Counted from the stretch's first letter, positions 15,397-24,088 are shown. The stretch: 64,000 bases of DNA from Micromonospora pallida (GCF_900090325.1 NZ_FMHW01000002.1:3969001-4033000); one strand, 5' to 3'. Program-made: numbers and translations. The notes: generated by a model from the letters alone, not told the origin.

Positions 15397-17454
15397 TCAG
15401 CGGGGTCGGCCGTTCCGCCCCGCCGCCCGGTCCCGGCCGTACGCGTCGGCGTGTCCCCAACGGCCCGGGATGTCCAGCAGCTCGATCCGGCCGAACCCCT
15501 CCGGCAGCTCCGGGTTCACCAGCAGGTTGCCGCCGCACGGGGCGAGCCCGAGGATGGTGCTCAGGATCATCAGCAGGGCCCCCGCCGACCACGCCTGCGG
15601 GGAGCCGCCGGCCGGCAGCGGGACGGGATAGCGGGTCAGCGACCGGTCGTATCCGGCGACCAGTTCGGGGAGCCGGCCGGCGAAGTGCCCCGCCATGTCG
15701 ACGACGCCCTGGGCGATCCGGGCCGCCTCCCGGTGGAAGCCGTAGCGGCGCAGGCCCGCCGCCGCGAGCACAGTGTCGAACGGCCACACCGCGCCGAGGT
15801 GGGCACCGACCGGGTTGTAGCCGTGTTGCGCGGACCCCAGGGTGCGGACGCCCCAACCGCTGAAGAGTTCGGGGCCGAGCAGGTGCGCGGCCACCTCGTC
15901 GGCCCGTCGGGCGTCGACGATGCCGCTCCAGAGCAGGTGCCCCTGGTTGGAGGCGATCGCGTCGACCGGCTCCCCGTCCGGGCCGAGGGCGAGGGCGTAC
16001 GCCCCCCGGTGCGGCAACCAGAAGTCCCGGTCGAACCGCTCCCGCAGCCCCGCCGCCTCCCGTTCCAGCCGGTCGGCGTAGGCCGGGTCGTTCCAGAACT
16101 CACGGGCCAGCCGGGCGCCCCGCAGTTTCGCGTCGTAGGCGTAGCCCTGCAGCTCGCAGGTGGCCCGGGGAAAGCCGGGTGCCCGGCCGTCCCGGCCGAC
16201 GATCGCGTCGTCGGAGTTCTTCCAGCACTGGTTGACCAGACCGTCCCGGGTGTTGCGGCGCTGGTAGCGGACGTAGCCGTCGCCGAGGGAGTCGCCGTAC
16301 TCGTCGATCCAGTCCAGCGCCATCCGGGCCGGGTGGCGAAGTTCGCGCACCAGGTCGGCGTCGCCGTACCAGCGCTCGTACTCGTCGAGGAGGATGACGA
16401 ACAGCGGGGTGGTGTCGGCCGCGCCGTAGTAGATCGTGGTCGGGTCCTCGCCGAAGGCGCTGCGCTCGCCGTACCGTACCCCGGCGAGGATCTTGCCCGG
16501 CTCCTCGTCGTACTGGTCGTCGAGCCGGCTGCCCTGGTCGAGCGCCAGCATGCGCAGCACGCTCGAGGCGAGCCCCGGCACGTACGGCAGCGTCTGGAAC
16601 GCGGTGACCAGGGCATCCCGCCCGTACAGGCTCATCGACCAGGGCATCCCCGCCACCGGCAGCGGCTCGGTGTAGGCCAACGGGTTGTACCGCAACGCGG
16701 CCAGGTCGAGCAGACTACGCCGGTACGCCGTACCCAGCGTCCCGCTCTCGGCGACCAACTCGGGTGCCCGGTCCAGGAATTCGCACAGGTCCGTCCGCAT
16801 GTCCTCATGGAGCTTCCGGCGGTGCGACTCCAGGTCGGTACGCAGGTCCTGGCCGACCCCCGGGCCGAGGAGCATACGGACGTGCAGGTCGGTGACCCAC
16901 GACCCGTGCGGCTCGACCACGATCCGGAAGGTCATCCCGGCCTCGTCGACCTCGACCGGACGGGTGCTGGTCACCACGGTCTCCCGGGAGAAGCGCTCCC
17001 GCGCGTACCGCAGGCGCAGCTCCCGTTGCTCCGGCCGGGCGGTGACCTGGACCCGCCGCCGCTTCGGCGCGGCGATCTCGCCGGTGTCCGCGAAGTCGGA
17101 GCCGATCTCCAACCGGACGGCGAAGGTGGCCGGCTCGGCGGAATGGTTCAACACGGTGATCCGCTCGTTGAAGCTCTGGTCGAGGGATCGGTGCCGTAGC
17201 ACCGAGACGTCCGCGTCGACGTAGTGGCTGGCGGCGCCGGGCACGAGGAGGAACCGGGTCTCGAAGTGCGTCATGTCCTCCCGGGACAGCGTGTTGCACC
17301 GTTTGCCGTCGATGGTGAGCACCCACCGGGACAGGAACCGGGTGTCGAAGGAGAAGAGCCCCGTCGGGGTACGTCGGTCGCACTCCATGTCGCCCTCGGC
17401 GTCGCTGACCGCGAAGGAGTTACCGGCCAGGACGTGGACGCGTTCGCCGCTCAC
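15397..17454 (-). CDS. Glycogen-debranching-like enzyme (GDE N-terminal domain plus (alpha/alpha)6 barrel)
   Basis: A 685-residue protein. The N-terminal 200 residues are the beta-rich glycogen debranching N domain (NSFAVSDAEGDM, FSFDTRFLSRW). The C-terminal 420 residues form an amylo-alpha-1,6-glucosidase-like barrel with WSMSLYGRDALVTAF, NQGHLLWSGIV and GAHLGAVWPFDT. Such proteins are usually annotated as amylo-1,6-glucosidases, although many lack a proven substrate. There is no signal peptide, so it acts inside the cell. Its ATG overlaps the stop of the SCP2-like gene by 4 nt (ATGA), so the two are one operon. Confidence 0.88.
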   Translation of the reverse strand: MSGERVHVLAGNSFAVSDAEGDMECDRRTPTGLFSFDTRFLSRWVLTIDGKRCNTLSREDMTHFETRFLLVPGAASHYVDADVSVLRHRSLDQSFNERITVLNHSAEPATFAVRLEIGSDFADTGEIAAPKRRRVQVTARPEQRELRLRYARERFSRETVVTSTRPVEVDEAGMTFRIVVEPHGSWVTDLHVRMLLGPGVGQDLRTDLESHRRKLHEDMRTDLCEFLDRAPELVAESGTLGTAYRRSLLDLAALRYNPLAYTEPLPVAGMPWSMSLYGRDALVTAFQTLPYVPGLASSVLRMLALDQGSRLDDQYDEEPGKILAGVRYGERSAFGEDPTTIYYGAADTTPLFVILLDEYERWYGDADLVRELRHPARMALDWIDEYGDSLGDGYVRYQRRNTRDGLVNQCWKNSDDAIVGRDGRAPGFPRATCELQGYAYDAKLRGARLAREFWNDPAYADRLEREAAGLRERFDRDFWLPHRGAYALALGPDGEPVDAIASNQGHLLWSGIVDARRADEVAAHLLGPELFSGWGVRTLGSAQHGYNPVGAHLGAVWPFDTVLAAAGLRRYGFHREAARIAQGVVDMAGHFAGRLPELVAGYDRSLTRYPVPLPAGGSPQAWSAGALLMILSTILGLAPCGGNLLVNPELPEGFGRIELLDIPGRWGHADAYGRDRAAGRNGRPR

Positions 17455-17825
17455 CGTCGGCCCTCCTGTCGGGCGATGTCCCGGGGGTGCCGGGCGCCGG
17501 GCGGGCCCGGGAAGAGCCGGCGCAGGATCAGCAGCAACGGCAGGCGTCCGCTGGCCACCAGCTCGTTGCGCATCAGCGCGCTGGTGATGGCGGTACGGCC
17601 GGTGACGAGCTGGTCGAAGACCTCCTGGTCACCCCGGACCACCAGTTCCGCCTCGTCCGCCGACCGGGTCACCCGGACGCTCTGCCGGTCAAGGGTCAGG
17701 TACCAGTGATCGGTCCAGCCGTTCTCGCTGATGTCCAGGCGCAACGTGCCGGCCGCCGTCTCCGGCAGCTCGGCGTACCGACCCGCGATCTGGTGCGCCA
17801 GGAACTCCGTCGCCGGCCCGACCAT
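17451..17825 (-). CDS. SCP2-like sterol/lipid carrier domain protein
   Basis: A protein of about 124 residues with an SCP2-like fold: an N-terminal helix (FLAHQIAGRYAELPE), beta strands GTLRLDISENGWTDHWYLTL, then AELVVRGDQEVFDQLVTGR and a hydrophobic C-terminal helix. Single-domain SCP2 proteins bind lipids, but the ligand here is unknown. The ATG at 17825 gives a normal-length domain; an ATG at 17882 is also open but adds an unlikely Gly/Arg-rich extension. It is the first gene of the operon with the debranching-like enzyme. Confidence 0.75.
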   Translation of the reverse strand: MVGPATEFLAHQIAGRYAELPETAAGTLRLDISENGWTDHWYLTLDRQSVRVTRSADEAELVVRGDQEVFDQLVTGRTAITSALMRNELVASGRLPLLLILRRLFPGPPGARHPRDIARQEGRR

Positions 17826-17916
17826 CGCGCCGCTTTCCGTCCCACGCCCGGCCGTCCCCGACTGCCCGCATCGCGCCTCCATGCCCGGACGGTGACATCC
17901 GGGCAGGTGACGGCAC

Positions 17917-17935
17917 CTCACCCGGGACGGGTGAG
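17917..17935. promoter_or_regulatory. Inverted repeat in the divergent SCP2/ADH promoter region
   Basis: CTCACCCG and CGGGTGAG flank a GGA centre, in the 170-nt region between the divergent SCP2-like and alcohol dehydrogenase genes. Eight-base perfect arms suit an operator for a dimeric repressor serving one or both genes. No adjacent regulator is seen. Confidence 0.4.
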
Positions 17936-17996
17936 ATCCCGCCGAAGCCGGGTAGTCGCGGCCGGCGGGACACGATGACGACGGAGGGCGACCACC

Positions 17997-19046
17997 ATGC
18001 GTGCGCTACGACTGCTGAACTGGAAGAGCGAGCCGGAACTCGTCGAGGTGGACGAGCCGACCCCCGGCCCGGGGCAGGTGGTGGTCAGGATCGGGGCGGC
18101 CGGGGCGTGTCACTCCGACCTGCACCTGATGCACGAGTTCGAGCCGGGGACGGTGCCGTGGAACCCGCCGTTCACGCTGGGGCACGAGAACGCGGGATGG
18201 GTGCACGCCCTCGGCGCCGGCGTCACCGGGCTCGAGGTGGGACAACCGGTCGCCGTCTACGGTCCGTGGGGCTGCGGCACCTGCGCGCGCTGCCGGGTCG
18301 GCGTCGACCCGTACTGCGAGAACCCGGCCGGCGCCCCGGTGCCCGGCGGGGGCGGCGGCCTGGGGTTGGACGGGGGCATGGCCGAGTACCTGCTCGTGCC
18401 GGCCGCCCGGCACGTCCTCCCGCTGCCCGACGGGCTCGACCCGGTGCAGGCCGCGCCGCTGACCGACGCCGGCCTCACCCCGTACCACGCGGTCCGCCGT
18501 TCCTGGGGCAAGCTGCCGCCCGGCAGCACCGCCCTGGTGATCGGGGTGGGTGGCCTCGGCCACGTGGGCGTGCAGATCCTCAAGGCCACCACCGCGGCGC
18601 GGGTGGTCGCGGTGGACACCCGGGAGGAGGCGCTCGCCCTGGCCCGGGAGTACGGGGCGGACCTGACCCTGCGCTCGGGCGCGGGAACGGCGGACGAGGT
18701 CCGCGCGGCCACACCGGGTGGCCGGGGGGTCGACGTGGTGCTCGACTTCGTCGGGGTGGACGCCACCCTCCGGCTGGGCGCGGCGAGCGCCCGCACCCTG
18801 GGTGACCTGACCATCGTCGGCATCGGCGGCGGCACCCTGCCGGTCTCCTACTTCTCCGTGCCGTACGAGGTGAGCATCCAGACCACCTACTGGGGCAGCC
18901 GACCGGAGCTGACCGAGGTGCTTGACCTGGGGGCCCGGGGACTGGTCCGGCCGGAGATCACCACGTTCGGGCTGGACCAGGCGGTCGATGCCTACCGCCG
19001 GCTCCGGGATGGGAAGGTGGCGGGACGGGCGGTGATCGTGCCCTGA
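17997..19046 (+). CDS. Zinc-dependent alcohol dehydrogenase (MDR superfamily)
   Basis: A 349-residue medium-chain dehydrogenase. The catalytic zinc ligands are in GACHSDLH and GHENAGWVHALG. The structural-zinc cysteine set is in WGCGTCARCRVGVDPYC, and the nucleotide-binding motif is VIGVGGLGHVGVQ. It oxidises alcohols or reduces aldehydes with NAD(P); the substrate is not predictable. The ATG at 17997 follows GGAGGG. It stands alone, divergent from the SCP2/debranching operon. Confidence 0.9.
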   Translation: MRALRLLNWKSEPELVEVDEPTPGPGQVVVRIGAAGACHSDLHLMHEFEPGTVPWNPPFTLGHENAGWVHALGAGVTGLEVGQPVAVYGPWGCGTCARCRVGVDPYCENPAGAPVPGGGGGLGLDGGMAEYLLVPAARHVLPLPDGLDPVQAAPLTDAGLTPYHAVRRSWGKLPPGSTALVIGVGGLGHVGVQILKATTAARVVAVDTREEALALAREYGADLTLRSGAGTADEVRAATPGGRGVDVVLDFVGVDATLRLGAASARTLGDLTIVGIGGGTLPVSYFSVPYEVSIQTTYWGSRPELTEVLDLGARGLVRPEITTFGLDQAVDAYRRLRDGKVAGRAVIVP

Positions 19047-19069
19047 CCCCGGGCCCCTAGGGTGGGCCG

Positions 19070-19585
19070 GTGGTCGCCGCGCTGGAGCTGTATCTCGACA
19101 CCGACGCCACCCGACGGATCCGGGTGCTCTGGGACGCCCTCGAGGCGGAGGGGGTGCAGAGCCTGCGGTACCTGCTCGACCAACGCCACCGTCCGCACGT
19201 CTCGCTGACGGTGGCGCCCCGACTGGATCCGGACCAGGTCGCCGGGGCGCTCGACGGGATGACGGTGGCCGCGCCGCTGCGGCTGTCGTTCCTGCACGCC
19301 GGGCAGTTCGTCGGACGGGTGCTCTGGCTCGGCCCGACCCCGACGCCGGAACTGCTCGCCCACCACGCCGAGGTGTACGCGCGGCTCACCCGGGCCGGGG
19401 TAGGCCTGTCCGAGCACTACCAGCCGGGACGCTGGGTGCCGCACTGCACGCTCTCCATGCGGGTGCCGAACGCGCTGATGGCCGCCGCGGTCCGCCGCTG
19501 CCTGGAGGTGTTGCCGATCGAGGCCCGGGTGGTCGGCGCGGCGGTCACCGACCACGCCCGGGGCATCGCCCACCCGCTGCCCTGA
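19070..19585 (+). CDS. 2'-5' RNA ligase family protein (2H phosphoesterase)
   Basis: A 171-residue protein with the two HxT/S motifs of the 2H phosphoesterase superfamily, HVSLTV (about residue 43) and HCTLSM (about 125). Members hydrolyse or ligate 2',3'-cyclic phosphate ends of RNA or small nucleotides; its substrate is unknown. The GTG at 19070 lies 23 nt after the alcohol dehydrogenase stop, so they may share a transcript. Confidence 0.82.
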   Translation: MVAALELYLDTDATRRIRVLWDALEAEGVQSLRYLLDQRHRPHVSLTVAPRLDPDQVAGALDGMTVAAPLRLSFLHAGQFVGRVLWLGPTPTPELLAHHAEVYARLTRAGVGLSEHYQPGRWVPHCTLSMRVPNALMAAAVRRCLEVLPIEARVVGAAVTDHARGIAHPLP

Positions 19586-19610
19586 CCGGTCGGCGGGTCA
19601 CGCCGCCGGT
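19585..19610. terminator. Hairpin between convergent genes
   Basis: ACCGG-T-CGGCG pairs with CGCCGCCGGT across a short loop, with one bulged base. It sits between the convergent 2H phosphoesterase and PemK/MazF-like genes, so it could serve both directions. Confidence 0.5.
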
Positions 19611-19626
19611 GCCGGGCCCGGCCCGC

Positions 19627-20121
19627 TCAGTTCCAGTCGTAGTTGGCCCGCAGGACCCGGGCGACCCGGTCGAAGCGGTCCCGGGCCAGCACCGCGCCCT
19701 CCCGCCGGATGCTGTCCTCCCGCATGGTGAGCACCCGGTCCAGGCGTACCCAGCTCGGCCGGTTGTCCCGGTCCCAGGCGCCCGGACCGAGGGGGAACCA
19801 GTGCCGCTGGCCGTCCCGGTCACTCTGACTGGAGAGCATGAGACCGAACAGGGTCCGGCTCTGCCGCCCCACCACGAGCACCGGCCGGTCCTTGCCCTGC
19901 CGAGGGTCGTCCTCGTACGCCACCCAGGTCCAGACGATCTCTCCCGGATCCGCCTGACCGTCCAGTTCGGGCGCGTAGACGAGCTGCCGCCGCCGGAGGG
20001 CCGTCACCTGACGCCGTCGAGCCACCTGGGCGGGAATCTGGGCCGGGGTGACCGCCAGCGGGCCACCGCCCCGGACGACCCGACCGACCCGCGCTGCCAC
20101 GTCTCTGAACAGTCCTGCCAC
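19627..20121 (-). CDS. PemK/MazF-like protein
   Basis: A 164-residue protein. Residues about 45-160 carry the SH3-like PemK/MazF fold: ADPGEIVWTWVAYEDDP, GKDRPVLVVGRQ, then WVRLDRVLTMREDSIRR and a C-terminal helix. Family members are mRNA interferases. Here the toxin-like domain has a 45-residue N-terminal extension and no antitoxin gene beside it, so it may be a stand-alone derivative without toxin function. The GTG at 20121 is inferred because the frame further upstream does not resemble the family. Confidence 0.75.
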   Translation of the reverse strand: MAGLFRDVAARVGRVVRGGGPLAVTPAQIPAQVARRRQVTALRRRQLVYAPELDGQADPGEIVWTWVAYEDDPRQGKDRPVLVVGRQSRTLFGLMLSSQSDRDGQRHWFPLGPGAWDRDNRPSWVRLDRVLTMREDSIRREGAVLARDRFDRVARVLRANYDWN

Positions 20122-20181
20122 AGCAGGCAGCCTAGTCGTCGGTGCCCCCGCCGGCGATCGACGCGTGCGAGGATGGCACCG

Positions 20182-21471
20182 ATGACGACCGTGGGTGATC
20201 AATACCGTACCGGCGACACCTGGCGACGCGTGACCGTGCTGCTGGCCCTCGCGCTCGCCGCCTTCACCTTCAACACCACGGAGAACCTGCCGATCGGCCT
20301 GCTCCCGCTGATGTCCGGGGACCTGGCCGTCCCGCTCTCGTCGGTGGGCTATCTGATCACCGGCTACGGACTCACCGTGGCCGTCGTCTCGCTGCCGGTC
20401 GCGCAGGTGACCCGGGACCTGCCCCGCCGTTGGCTGCTCAGCGGCGTACTGGCGGTGCTCGTGCTGTCCACCCTGGTCTCCGCCGCCGCCACCAGCTACG
20501 GGGTGCTGCTGACCGCCCGGGTCGCCACCGCAGTCGCCCAAGCTCTCTTCTGGGCGGTGATGGCACCCGTGGCGGTGGGTATGTTCCCGGCCCGGGTCCG
20601 GGGACGGGTGGTGGCCGTGCTCTCGGTCGGTGGTTCCCTCGCCACCGTCCTCGGCGTGCCGGCCGGCACCTGGCTCGGCCAGCAGGGCGGCTGGCGGGCG
20701 CCGTTCCTGGTGCTGACCGTCCTCTCGCTCGCCGCGCTCGCCCTGGTCGCCACGCTCCTGCCAACCAGCCGCCCCGCCGAGGGGCACGGCGCGTACGGCT
20801 CCGCGCCGCACACCGGACGGTTCGTCGTCACGCTGCTGGCCACCGCCGTCTCGGTGACCGGCATGTTCGCCGGCTTCACCTACGTGGCCCGGCTGCTCAC
20901 CGAGGTCACCGACGTCGCCGATGCGGCGGTGGGCGGCCTGCTGTTCGTCTTCGGGCTCGCCGGGGTGGTCGGGGTCGCCGTCGTCGGCCGGTTCCTCGAC
21001 CGGTTTCCGCGCGGCACGCTCGTGCTGACCATCGCGGTCCAGGGGGGCGCGCTGCTCGGGCTCTCCCTCCTCGCCGCCGAGCAGGTCGCCGTGGTGGTCC
21101 TGTTGGCCCTGTTGGGCTGCTCGGCGGCACCGGTCTTCATGGTCACCCAGGCCCGGATCCTGGTGGTCGCGCCCGGACGGACCGAACTCGGCTTCGCCGC
21201 CAACTCGGCGGCGTTCAACGTCGGCATCGCGGTAGGGGCGCTGGTCGGCGGGCTGCTCCTGACTCCGCTCGGCGTCCGGGGCGCGTTCGGGATCGGCGCG
21301 CTGGTCACGTTCGTGGCGCTGGTGGTCGTCCTCGCCGAACCGCTGCTGACCCGCCGCGTCACCCGGGAAAGCGGGCGACGTATCGCTTCTGCCACGGCGT
21401 CTCGACCGCGCGACGGTGGTAGTGCTGACGAACGAACGCCACCGCCTCGGCGGGCGGCACCCCGTCGATGA
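20182..21471 (+). CDS. MFS transporter (DHA1-like sugar/drug efflux)
   Basis: A 429-residue protein with 12 predicted transmembrane helices. It contains TENLPIGLLPLMSGDL in the first loop region and the MFS-like segment RVRGRVVAVLSVGGSLATVLGVPAG, typical of arabinose/drug-efflux type major facilitators. The ATG at 20182 has GAGG about 9 nt upstream; ATG 20173 is an alternative. After helix 12 (ending near LAEPLL) there is a 35-residue Arg/Ser/Pro-rich tail whose DNA lies antisense to the end of the phosphatase gene. Confidence 0.88.
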   Translation: MTTVGDQYRTGDTWRRVTVLLALALAAFTFNTTENLPIGLLPLMSGDLAVPLSSVGYLITGYGLTVAVVSLPVAQVTRDLPRRWLLSGVLAVLVLSTLVSAAATSYGVLLTARVATAVAQALFWAVMAPVAVGMFPARVRGRVVAVLSVGGSLATVLGVPAGTWLGQQGGWRAPFLVLTVLSLAALALVATLLPTSRPAEGHGAYGSAPHTGRFVVTLLATAVSVTGMFAGFTYVARLLTEVTDVADAAVGGLLFVFGLAGVVGVAVVGRFLDRFPRGTLVLTIAVQGGALLGLSLLAAEQVAVVVLLALLGCSAAPVFMVTQARILVVAPGRTELGFAANSAAFNVGIAVGALVGGLLLTPLGVRGAFGIGALVTFVALVVVLAEPLLTRRVTRESGRRIASATASRPRDGGSADERTPPPRRAAPRR

Positions 21472-21790
21472 CCGCGAGGCAGGCCAGTGCGGTGCCGGTC
21501 CGGCCCCTACCGCCGCCACAGGCCACCTCGACCCGCTCGGTCGCCGCCCGTTCCCACGCCTCGCGCAACAGCGGTGCGACGGCGGACCGGTCCCGGGGCA
21601 ACCAGAAGTCGGGCCAGCGCAACCACCGGCTCTCCCAGTCCACCGGGGGCGGTGGCGCGCCGAGCAGGTAGACGGCGAAGGTCGGCCGTGCTCCGGCCGG
21701 CAGCCCGTCCCGCAGCCCGCGACCCCGTACCAGCCGTCCCGACGGCAGCCGGAGCACACCGACGGCGTTGGCCTCCCACGACGTACCCAT
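21359..21790 (-). CDS. Protein-tyrosine/dual-specificity phosphatase-like protein
   Basis: A 143-residue protein with the Cys-x5-Arg active-site loop ACGGGRGRTGTALA at about residues 90-103 and an upstream general-acid region (WLRWPDFWLPRD). It belongs to the cysteine-phosphatase superfamily; the substrate is unknown. The ATG at 21790 starts directly before the first conserved strand (GVLRLPSGRLVRGRGL). Its last 113 nt overlap, antisense, the end of the MFS gene. Confidence 0.85.
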   Translation of the reverse strand: MGTSWEANAVGVLRLPSGRLVRGRGLRDGLPAGARPTFAVYLLGAPPPPVDWESRWLRWPDFWLPRDRSAVAPLLREAWERAATERVEVACGGGRGRTGTALACLAVIDGVPPAEAVAFVRQHYHRRAVETPWQKRYVARFPG

Positions 21791-22001
21791 CGGTTGATCG
21801 TAGGGAACGGACGCCGTACCGGTCACCACCAGGCGCGGGTGGCCGGGGAGCATCGGCCGGCACGGCGTTTTCCGCCGCTCCGCCGGCCGGTCCGACCGGG
21901 CTGGACCATCCGGATCGGACGGGCATCGGCGGCGACCGAGATCTGCTACGGTTCCGCGTGCTGATCTACGATCTCGGATGGCTTCCTCGGAGGGCTCGCA
22001 C

Positions 22002-22376
22002 ATGAACGTCGCCCTGTGGGCCACGGCCGGTCTGCTCGCCGTCGTCTTCCTGGTGATCGGCGGCATCAAGCTCGCCCGGCCCAAGGACCAGCTCCTCGCC
22101 AACGGCATGGAGGCGTTGGAGCCGTTGCCCGCCGGCCTGATCAAGTTCATCGGCGTGGCGGAGGTGCTGGCCGCGTTCGGGCTGATCCTGCCCGGCCTGC
22201 TCGACATCGCCCCGGTGCTCGTCCCGCTGGCCGCCGTCGGGCTGCTCGTCATCATGGTCGGTGCGGTCGTCACGCACGCCCTGCGCCGGGAGGTCGGACC
22301 GGTCGCGCGGAACCTGGTGCTGGTCGCCCTACTCGTCTTCGTGGTCTGGGGCCGTTTCGGTCCGTACGCCTTCTGA
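22002..22376 (+). CDS. DoxX-like small membrane protein
   Basis: A 124-residue protein with four transmembrane helices. It shows the DoxX-like pattern GGIKLARPKDQL in the first loop, then LIKFIGVAEVLAAFGLILP. DoxX-family proteins have been linked to redox and thiol stress complexes, but this subgroup is uncharacterised. The ATG at 22002 has GGAGGG 7 nt upstream. Its stop codon lies inside a 19-bp tandem duplication. Confidence 0.82.
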   Translation: MNVALWATAGLLAVVFLVIGGIKLARPKDQLLANGMEALEPLPAGLIKFIGVAEVLAAFGLILPGLLDIAPVLVPLAAVGLLVIMVGAVVTHALRREVGPVARNLVLVALLVFVVWGRFGPYAF

Positions 22377-22403
22377 GCCCGCCCACGCCTTCTGAGCCCG
22401 CCC
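22366..22403. repeat. 19-bp tandem duplication spanning the DoxX stop codon
   Basis: The 19-nt unit at 22366-22384, which includes the last codons and TGA of the DoxX-like gene, is repeated exactly at 22385-22403. It is a simple recent tandem duplication with no effect on the protein. Confidence 0.85.
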
Positions 22404-22435
22404 GGTACGGCCCCGGCCGACGTGGTCGCGTTACC

Positions 22436-22484
22436 GGCGCGGTCGTGCCGGGACGACCGCGGTCCGGCACGCGGTGACCGCGCC
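22436..22484. terminator. Composite hairpin between convergent DoxX and DUF2087 genes
   Basis: GGCGCGGTC...GTGCCGG on the left pairs with CCGGCAC...GACCGCGCC on the right, with a 5-nt bulge. It lies between two convergent genes and can terminate both. Confidence 0.6.
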
Positions 22485-22509
22485 GGGACGGCTGCGGTGC
22501 CGGCGGTGG

Positions 22510-23079
22510 TCAGCTCAGACCCATCGCCCGGACGCTCCGTTCCGCCCGGTCGGGCTCGCCCGCCGGTTCCGGGCCGAGCCGGTACACGCCGCCGGCCCGG
22601 GAGAGGATGCGCAGGTCCACCAGGTACCGGCGGATCGTCACGTGGTCGACCTCTCCCCCGTCGCACCAGGCGCGGAGCTGGTCGTTGACGGCCGCCTCCG
22701 CATAGTCGACGCCGGGCGTGAAACAACGCTCGGCGACATGACGCAGCACCTCACGACGCCGGCCCTGCTGCGCGGGGACGCTGACCAGTCGGTCGCCGCG
22801 CAGGAACGGTCGGAAGGTGGCGTCACCGCCGGGCTCGACGGCGGACGGCGTGGCGCGGGCCAACTCGCGCAGCCGGTCGTAGTCCACCCGGAGGGCATCG
22901 CCCTCGGCGACCACGAGTTCCTGCTCCCGCAGCCGACGCAACGCCACCAGCGCGGCCTTCGGGTCGAGGCCGGCCGCCGCCACCACCGCGTCCGGCGTCC
23001 GCGCCCCGAGCGCGACCACGCCGAGCACCCGCAGCCGGTCCGGCTCCGCCACCAGTCGCACCACCGTCTCAGGAGTCAC
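22510..23079 (-). CDS. DUF2087 domain protein with N-terminal helix-turn-helix
   Basis: A 189-residue protein. Residues 1-75 resemble an ArsR-like winged helix (RLRVLGVVALGARTPDAVVAAAGL, ALVALRRLREQELV). Residues about 95-165 match DUF2087 (RRREVLRHVAERCFTPGVDYAE, VTIRRYLVDLRILSR). It is likely a transcriptional regulator with an unknown effector. The GTG at 23079 is the first good start and is preceded by GGAGAAAGGAAG. Confidence 0.8.
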   Translation of the reverse strand: MTPETVVRLVAEPDRLRVLGVVALGARTPDAVVAAAGLDPKAALVALRRLREQELVVAEGDALRVDYDRLRELARATPSAVEPGGDATFRPFLRGDRLVSVPAQQGRRREVLRHVAERCFTPGVDYAEAAVNDQLRAWCDGGEVDHVTIRRYLVDLRILSRAGGVYRLGPEPAGEPDRAERSVRAMGLS

Positions 23080-23160
23080 GCCTTCCTTTCTCCCCTGTCC
23101 CGGCCCCGTCGCTCAACCGGTTTTCCGCACTCCGCCGGTGACTCCGGTACCGTCCGATCC

Positions 23161-23523
23161 GTGCTCTTCCACATCGCCGAGGTCGCGGACTGGCAGCAGG
23201 CCCGGACGGCCGGGGACTACCGGGTGTCGACTCGGGGCCGGACCCTGGCCGACGAGGGTTTCATCCACGCCTCGCGCCGGGATCAGGTGCTCGGCGTCGC
23301 CGAGACCTTCTACGCCGACGCCGGTCCGCTCCTGCTGCTGCACATCGACCCGGCACGGCTGACCGCACCGGTCCGCGACGACGAGGTGGCGCCGGGGGTG
23401 GTGTTCCCACACATCTACGGACCGCTCAACCTCGACGCCGTCACCGCCGTGACACCGCTGCTCCGGGCCGTCGACGGGACGTTCGTCCTCCCCGACGAAC
23501 TGTCGGACCAACCGCCCTCCTGA
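23161..23523 (+). CDS. DUF952 family protein
   Basis: A 120-residue protein with the DUF952 hallmarks: LFHIAEVADW at the start, DEGFIHASRRDQV in the middle, and FPHIYGPLNLDAV near the end. The fold resembles ADP-ribosyltransferase-like proteins of unknown role. The GTG at 23161 is the natural start, immediately before the first motif. It is divergent from the DUF2087 gene. Confidence 0.82.
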   Translation: MLFHIAEVADWQQARTAGDYRVSTRGRTLADEGFIHASRRDQVLGVAETFYADAGPLLLLHIDPARLTAPVRDDEVAPGVVFPHIYGPLNLDAVTAVTPLLRAVDGTFVLPDELSDQPPS

Positions 23524-23605
23524 CCGGTCGCGCCACCGTCCGGTCACCGGGTTGACCCGCCCTGGCAGGGTGGCGGTCGCACCGGCACGGACGAGGAGGA
23601 CGCCC

Positions 23606-24088
23606 ATGTCCACGCCCACGGAACGGCCCGCACCGCCGCTGTTCGCGGTCGACGGCGGCATGCTCGTCGCCACCCTGCTCACCCTCGCCGGGTACCTGTT
23701 GCCCTGGTTCCGCAAGGGCAGCGGGTACGCCTGGTCCTTCTCCGGCTGGGCGTACGCGTCGCTCAGCGACGGGGGCGGCTGGACGTTGCTCACCTTCGGG
23801 TGGCTGCTGCTGGCGGGCGGGGCGGCCCTGCTGGCCCGCCGGAGCGTGGCCGCGGCGATGACCGGGGTGGTCGCCGCGGTGGGCACCCTGGTCACCAGCC
23901 TCGCGGTCGTGGCGGCCAGCTTCGCCGTCGTCGGCGAGCAGACCGCGCTGAACCCGGTGGCGCAACTGCCCTTCGGGGTCGGCCTGCCGGTGCTGGCCAC
24001 CGGACTGGGGCTGCTGCTGGCCACCTCGTGCCGGGCGATCGTCCGGGGCGTCGTCCGCGAGTCGTCCGGCCCGGACGCGCCACACTGA
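23606..24088 (+). CDS. Small membrane protein, four transmembrane segments
   Basis: A 160-residue hydrophobic protein with helices at about residues 18-35, 55-78, 85-110 and 123-143, and the motif LLPWFRKGSGYAWSFSGW between the first two. I do not recognise a functional family. GAGGAGG stands 7 nt before the ATG. It ends 113 nt before the convergent MFS gene. Confidence 0.7.
   Translation: MSTPTERPAPPLFAVDGGMLVATLLTLAGYLLPWFRKGSGYAWSFSGWAYASLSDGGGWTLLTFGWLLLAGGAALLARRSVAAAMTGVVAAVGTLVTSLAVVAASFAVVGEQTALNPVAQLPFGVGLPVLATGLGLLLATSCRAIVRGVVRESSGPDAPH

Noticed and set aside
19627..21759. 710-codon minus-strand frame running from the PemK/MazF-like gene through the MFS gene
   Set aside because: Only the 3' 165 codons resemble a protein family; the rest is antisense to the MFS transporter and is Arg/Asp/Gly-rich shadow sequence.
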